Below, one piece after another: positions 59,697 to 64,000 of a DNA stretch of 64,000 nt (position 1 is the first letter of the stretch; the number at the start of each line of letters is the position of its first letter). This DNA comes from Selaginella moellendorffii (lineage: Eukaryota > Streptophyta > Lycopodiopsida > Selaginellales > Selaginellaceae). The position numbers were made by a program, and so were the translations under genes. Under the pieces are notes generated by a model. It was given only the letters and a program-made list of their open reading frames with translations. It was not told the origin of the DNA and searched no databases. The stretch lies in assembly GCF_000143415.4 (NCBI RefSeq), contig NW_003314372.1:433676-497675 (forward strand). The letters run 5' to 3'.

Positions 59697-60782
59697 TGTA
59701 AGCCATAAATTTTTCCTTTCCAATTTGCCAATTTATCTTATCTATCTACTTTAGCCTTAGCTAAATTCCCTCGCCAAGGTTCCCGCCTATTGCACCAACT
59801 CCTATTTGGTCTTACTTGGTTTCAACTACTCACTGCACAAGAAACAGAGTGTTAGCTATCCATCCATGGATTCCCAAATCTCTCCCAATCCCCCTCCCCG
59901 GGTTAGATTGGACTTAAGGTTTAGCTACACTCCCCGCAAGCATAAGTAGCCAAGCACACTAAGCCTCCAAGTTCTTAACATCCTTTGGTATAACAAGGCT
60001 TGATCATAAAACCCTATAAATCCTAAGCCTTAGGTGTAATATTTGCTTTGGGATGCCAGGGGGAAACACCATGGCCTAACAGCCTGGTATGGGTACCTCT
60101 AGCCCCCCACTTCCATCCCAAAGGGAAGGTCCAAGCCCTTAGGAAGGGAGAGGACCAATGAGCCACAAGGCACTCAAGTGGGGCACTACTCCACATGAGT
60201 CGAGAGCACCACAGTTGGTTTCCCTTTCGGGAGTGGGAGCTGCTCTTGAGCACTTCCTTAGGTGGCTCCTTTAGCACCATCTAAGTCCATGCTCACTCCC
60301 ACCCAAGGCATCTCGGCCTTAATCTCAACCTCAAGTCAGTTTGGAAGCATCATTAGAGAGTTCCTTCAAGACTAGTTTCTGGAAATCACTATCCCTACTA
60401 TACTTTTGGAACCCCCTGTAGCCCCCCATCTGGGAGACACACACTTTGGGCTTTCACCCCTCGACCTGTATTAGTACTCAAACATAGTTTTGGATTCGAC
60501 CTCAGACCCAATCTCAAACCAAATCTTGGATCTCGGACTCTGTTTCAAACTCGGTCTCAAACTCGGTCTCGGAGTTGGCCTCGGATTAGATCCTAGACCC
60601 TATTTCGAACTCGGTATCGGAGTCGGCCTCGAACTAAATCCTAGGCCCTATCTTGAACTTAGTCTCAGAGTTGGTTTAGACTCGATCTCAAACTTGGTCC
60701 CATCCGATGAACTCTTTATCATTTTGGTCATGCTTTCGGGGATCCTTTAGTTTATAACACCTTAAGGAGTTGGTTCCACACA
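59697..60782 (-). mobile_element. family III solo LTR, inverted, CTCTG duplication
   Basis: As written it starts TGTAAGCCATAAATTTTTCC and ends GGTTCCACACA, with CTCTG at 59692-59696 and 60783-60787. It contains the module (60393-60460) and an inverted array (60480-60700). It lies inside the internal region of the family II element. Confidence 0.88.
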
Positions 60783-62879
60783 CTCTGGTTGTCACCCAGT
60801 ATACAAAAGTGTGATATGCCTCTACTTGCAGGGACATAGAGAGAGAAGCTAGAGGCCCCAACCCTCTTGAGCAAAGAAACTAAACTTTTTGATAAAGTTT
60901 AGATAGACTACTATAAACAGGCAGTTAGAGTTGTTTACAAAGTCATGCGCTTTTAATGGAATAAAGAATATTGACAAAGAAGCGAGTGATGTGACCAGTC
61001 AATAGTAGCCACCCCATGACTAGAGATTTTACCATGCACACAAAGTGCCAAAGCCAGTCTACCTATACTGGCCCAAACTTAAAGATTAATAGATAAACAA
61101 TATCAAAGTCAAAGATAATAATATCTTAGAGACTTAATTATCAATGAATAAATCTTAGATTAGAATACAAAAGTATTCCAAGTAAGTTATCATCCAATAA
61201 ATTAGTATTAGTGTATAGGAACCACCAAGATCACTATAGTTGGAAAATATGAGATTTACTATCCATCAAAATTCAATAGCTAGTGTATCATTAAAGAAAC
61301 TCAATGATAAAACTTAACTACTAAAGATTGTAGATAACATGCCAAATAAGTTACAAAAGACAGCTCAAAGAACACAAAGTATTATCGAGTAGTAAGTAAG
61401 ATGCTCATGAATGTATCACCTAAAGGAAATAACATCCAATCTATTAGAACTAACCATAATAATAATCAATAGAACAGAGTGAATATGGCAAGACCAACAA
61501 ACACTCATTCATGCCAATTATCGCACTAGCCAAGTTCAATAGATCTTGGTTAATGATACCAAGGAACCAAAGTTGCTCAAACAAGCATTAGCAACATCCT
61601 ATTGATGACTCAAACATAAGAGACCAATCCAAAACAAACCACAAAAAACATATGGTATTGTGAAAAGCCATAAGCCATCAAAGAGGATAATTAACCGTCA
61701 TAAAAGATCATCAATCATCCTATCAATAAAGAGATACATAATAATTGTCAAAGAAAGAATTCATCATCCCAAAGAATGGTAAATCATTTTAGATCAATAA
61801 TAATTAAGCAAAACCTTTGACAAGGACAATTAACTATCCTAGATAATAATCAATCATCACCAATGATTGCTAGATGCAAATACTAACTTTAATATTGAAG
61901 TTATGAGCTAGAATGCCTTACCTAACAACTTTTAATAAATGGAATGATGTGTATAAAACTCAAAGAACCAAAAGCTTGAAAAGTCTATACCCATATCTTG
62001 CCTAACAATGATCAACAGTTTTGCATGAATTAATTTTAATGCTAAAGAAGAAATCATGGTACAATCTACAATATCCTTCTTAACACATCCATAAGCTAAA
62101 CTTTATAATGCAAAGCTAATAAAGAGCATATTTGTATCAATCCAAAAGCTAAGCATAACAAAGCTATACAAGGGATTACCAAATTGATCCTCTATGAATC
62201 CATCTATAACAAGACATAACTCACTTTATAATAAGCACAAAAAGAATTATTACTGATCGATATATTCATAACTCAAATCCAGCAAGAACTCAAACATTCT
62301 AATATCAATCACTAACTCTTCCTCTCGTAAAGTTAGTACTATCTATAACTAAATCACTTTTTAAGGAAAGCTCAAAGCTCAACCCCTACTAAGCAATCTC
62401 ATCAAGAACACAACTAACTCAAACTTGCCACTCAATTTATTTGAATGCCAACATAGTTGCTAACTAGCAAATGCATAAATGCCAATAACACAAAGCTACA
62501 GCCACATCATTAAAACTATTTGTATTGAGATTAATGAAACTCAATATCAATCCTACCAAAAGAAACATCTTATTTCACTCAAATCTTAATATTGTCAATG
62601 ACAAAGCACCACTTCAATGCCATCAACACCAAAACAAAGCTAATCAAAATCAAAAGTGAATCACCATTCAAAACTCTTTAGCAACCAAGCTAACTAAAGT
62701 TGAAGATACTTTACTCAATATCCAAGACTAAATTGTCAACAATACTCAGTTACAGATAACATATCACCAAGGAGTGATTCACCACGTCCAAGACTCAATA
62801 TAATCCAACATTATAAACTAAACGTAACCAAATGATATCAACAAAGGTAAAATTAATATGCCGACATGGAAAAGATTTA
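60783..62879 (-). mobile_element. non-coding internal region of family II element
   Basis: About 2.1 kb of AT-rich sequence with many short ATCAAT/AATCAT-like words and no ORF of note. Its position between the family II LTRs is the only basis for assignment; it is unrelated to the gag-bearing family II copy at 42152-42634. Confidence 0.55.
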
Positions 62880-63609
62880 GGCTTAGACCTAAGCTAGATA
62901 TAGAACAAGGACAGGCATACAACTAAGAGCTAGATAGACTATGCCTAAAGTTAGTTAGCCATGCCTAACCTACCCACTATCCTTATTATAAATTTGGAAC
63001 CCCTCATAGCACCTCCCCCCCCGCCCCCCCACCTTGAGGAACACATCTTTGGGCTTTCACCCCAAGCCACCCTTAGTACCAAGAGTTAGTTTTTGGGACA
63101 AACTTGAAACTTACTAAACATGAAATGTCTTTAGATTGTAAATTTAGACACAATACGAACACCATTGTGTTCAAGACAATTTTTACATTCTGTAAATATG
63201 CCAAATGACCAAATCTAGGCACTTTTTATAAATAACATTTAGGACCGGAATGAGACTAACACAAAAGGTATGATAGCGAGGGTGTTTAGAAGACACAGTA
63301 AGCTATCATCTAGTAAATATTAAGGGACTAAGCTCAATATCACGGGAGTTCCCAACACTAACAAGTGCAAGTCAACGAATGAGTTTCTCTAACCAAGTCA
63401 AATATGCTTGACTAATAGCACTTAGGAATTTTGTCCTTATGCTTATCTGGCCAAGTGCACACGCGAAGACTAGTTTCTCAACTAGCTTAGACAAACACTA
63501 ATAAAGGATCTAGCAATATCAACCTCCTGCGATTGTGGCAGTAAAGAAAGAATATCCAAAAGGACTAGCCGATAAATAACTTTTGATACCCAAAGTTACA
63601 TTCGCGACA
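62880..63609 (-). mobile_element. family II 5' LTR, truncated
   Basis: It matches 43018-43758 and 58441-59461 and ends ATTCGCGACA as written. The module is at 62983-63065. The inner about 190 bp adjoining the primer site are missing. Its empty site confirms the MITE insertion in the other LTR. Confidence 0.78.
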
Positions 63610-64000
63610 CTTTCCCACACTTGGCAGTGTGCCCAAACCAACCCTTCCAGCCAAGGGTCTATAGCAATTGAGATTGGGTCTCCGCATTTCATTCACCACG
63701 TCCTTAGTGCCATTTGGACCAAAGTGTTCAAGTTAAATATGCCAAACTGTCACACTAAACAAATGTCATATTCCAAACCAACACTACCCTTTAATGAGTT
63801 GGGACTCAAACCCAAGCACTAAAGGGTTGAGACTCAAACCCAACCTCCGTATGTGCATCTACAGATGGCATCACCCAAAATGCCTAGCATGACTTCTCAC
63901 ATTGGTGCACCAATTTATACCCAATGCACACTACAGATCATAGCTTAGAAACCTAATTCCTTCAAACTACCAAGTGACAAATCTATAATCATGCATGGAT
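63610..64000 (-). mobile_element. family I internal region resumes
   Basis: This continues the inverted family I internal region from 58030, matching the reverse complement of about window 530-970, including the T-arm-like hairpins, to the window edge. Confidence 0.75.

Larger units (their letters stand above)
58031..63609 (-). mobile_element. family II LTR element without ORFs, nested in family I
   Basis: On the minus strand the 5' LTR is 63609-62880 (its last about 190 bp and the primer site are lost), the internal region is 62879-59462, and the 3' LTR is 59461-58031. A purine tract CTAAGGGGGGAGAG lies directly before the 3' LTR. The host family I sequence reads through the insertion site: GGGCATCCC on the left and CCCACACTTGGC on the right. 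The internal region is AT-rich and codes for nothing recognisable. A solo family III LTR and a MITE are nested within it. Confidence 0.78.

Overview
The window looks like plant nuclear DNA from a compact-intron, spore-bearing lineage; a lycophyte such as Selaginella is my best guess. The clues are intron-containing genes with GT-AG introns of mostly 37-75 bp, leucine-rich-repeat receptor kinases with plant architecture, (TTTAGGG)n-type telomeric motifs, plant-style Ty3/gypsy elements primed by initiator tRNA-Met, and an intact gene for the basal-body protein PIBF1/CEP90, expected only in lineages with flagellated cells. The organism assignment is inference. A 100-base assembly gap lies at 33272-33371.

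Most of the sequence is a nested retrotransposon mosaic. Family I is a large, apparently non-autonomous LTR element (LARD-like). Its LTR is about 0.8-1.8 kb, begins TGTGAGACACAAA and ends GTCGCTTACA; a tRNA-Met primer site follows, then roughly 4 kb of internal DNA with no recognisable gag-pol. Pieces occupy 1-3530, 5182-16605, 31801-33271, 33908-36832, 54215-58030 and 63610-64000. Family II (LTR TGTCG...GCGCTACA, minus strand) is at 42152-43758 and 58031-63609. Family III is known here only from two solo LTRs (12393-13539 and 59697-60782), both with perfect 5-bp target duplications. Decayed Ty3/gypsy pol genes lie at 27846-33590, 41781-42152, 44577-46752 and 48483-48735. Smaller elements are a 194-bp TG..CA element (10716-10909), a 288-bp MITE (59067-59354) and two foldback elements (52967-53604, 53828-54147).

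The genes sit in two islands. At 17.5-25.2 kb, two tandem paralogous LRR receptor-like kinases (660 and 663 aa, identical four-exon layout) flank an unrecognised minus-strand gene that shares a 215-bp promoter gap with the second kinase. Both kinase domains look inactive. At 37-41 kb, a 15-exon, 756-aa PIBF1/CEP90 homologue is apparently complete, next to a decayed class-3 lipase fragment. A third gene, at 3531-4900 on the minus strand (methyltransferase-like at best), is disabled: a family I LTR is inserted in an exon and an in-frame stop lies upstream.

The most notable signals are the plant PIBF1/CEP90 gene, the pseudokinase receptor pair, a promoter-like module shared by otherwise different LTR families, a GAGTCC/GAGATG minisatellite carried inside LTRs, and several insertions datable relative to one another by exact target duplications.
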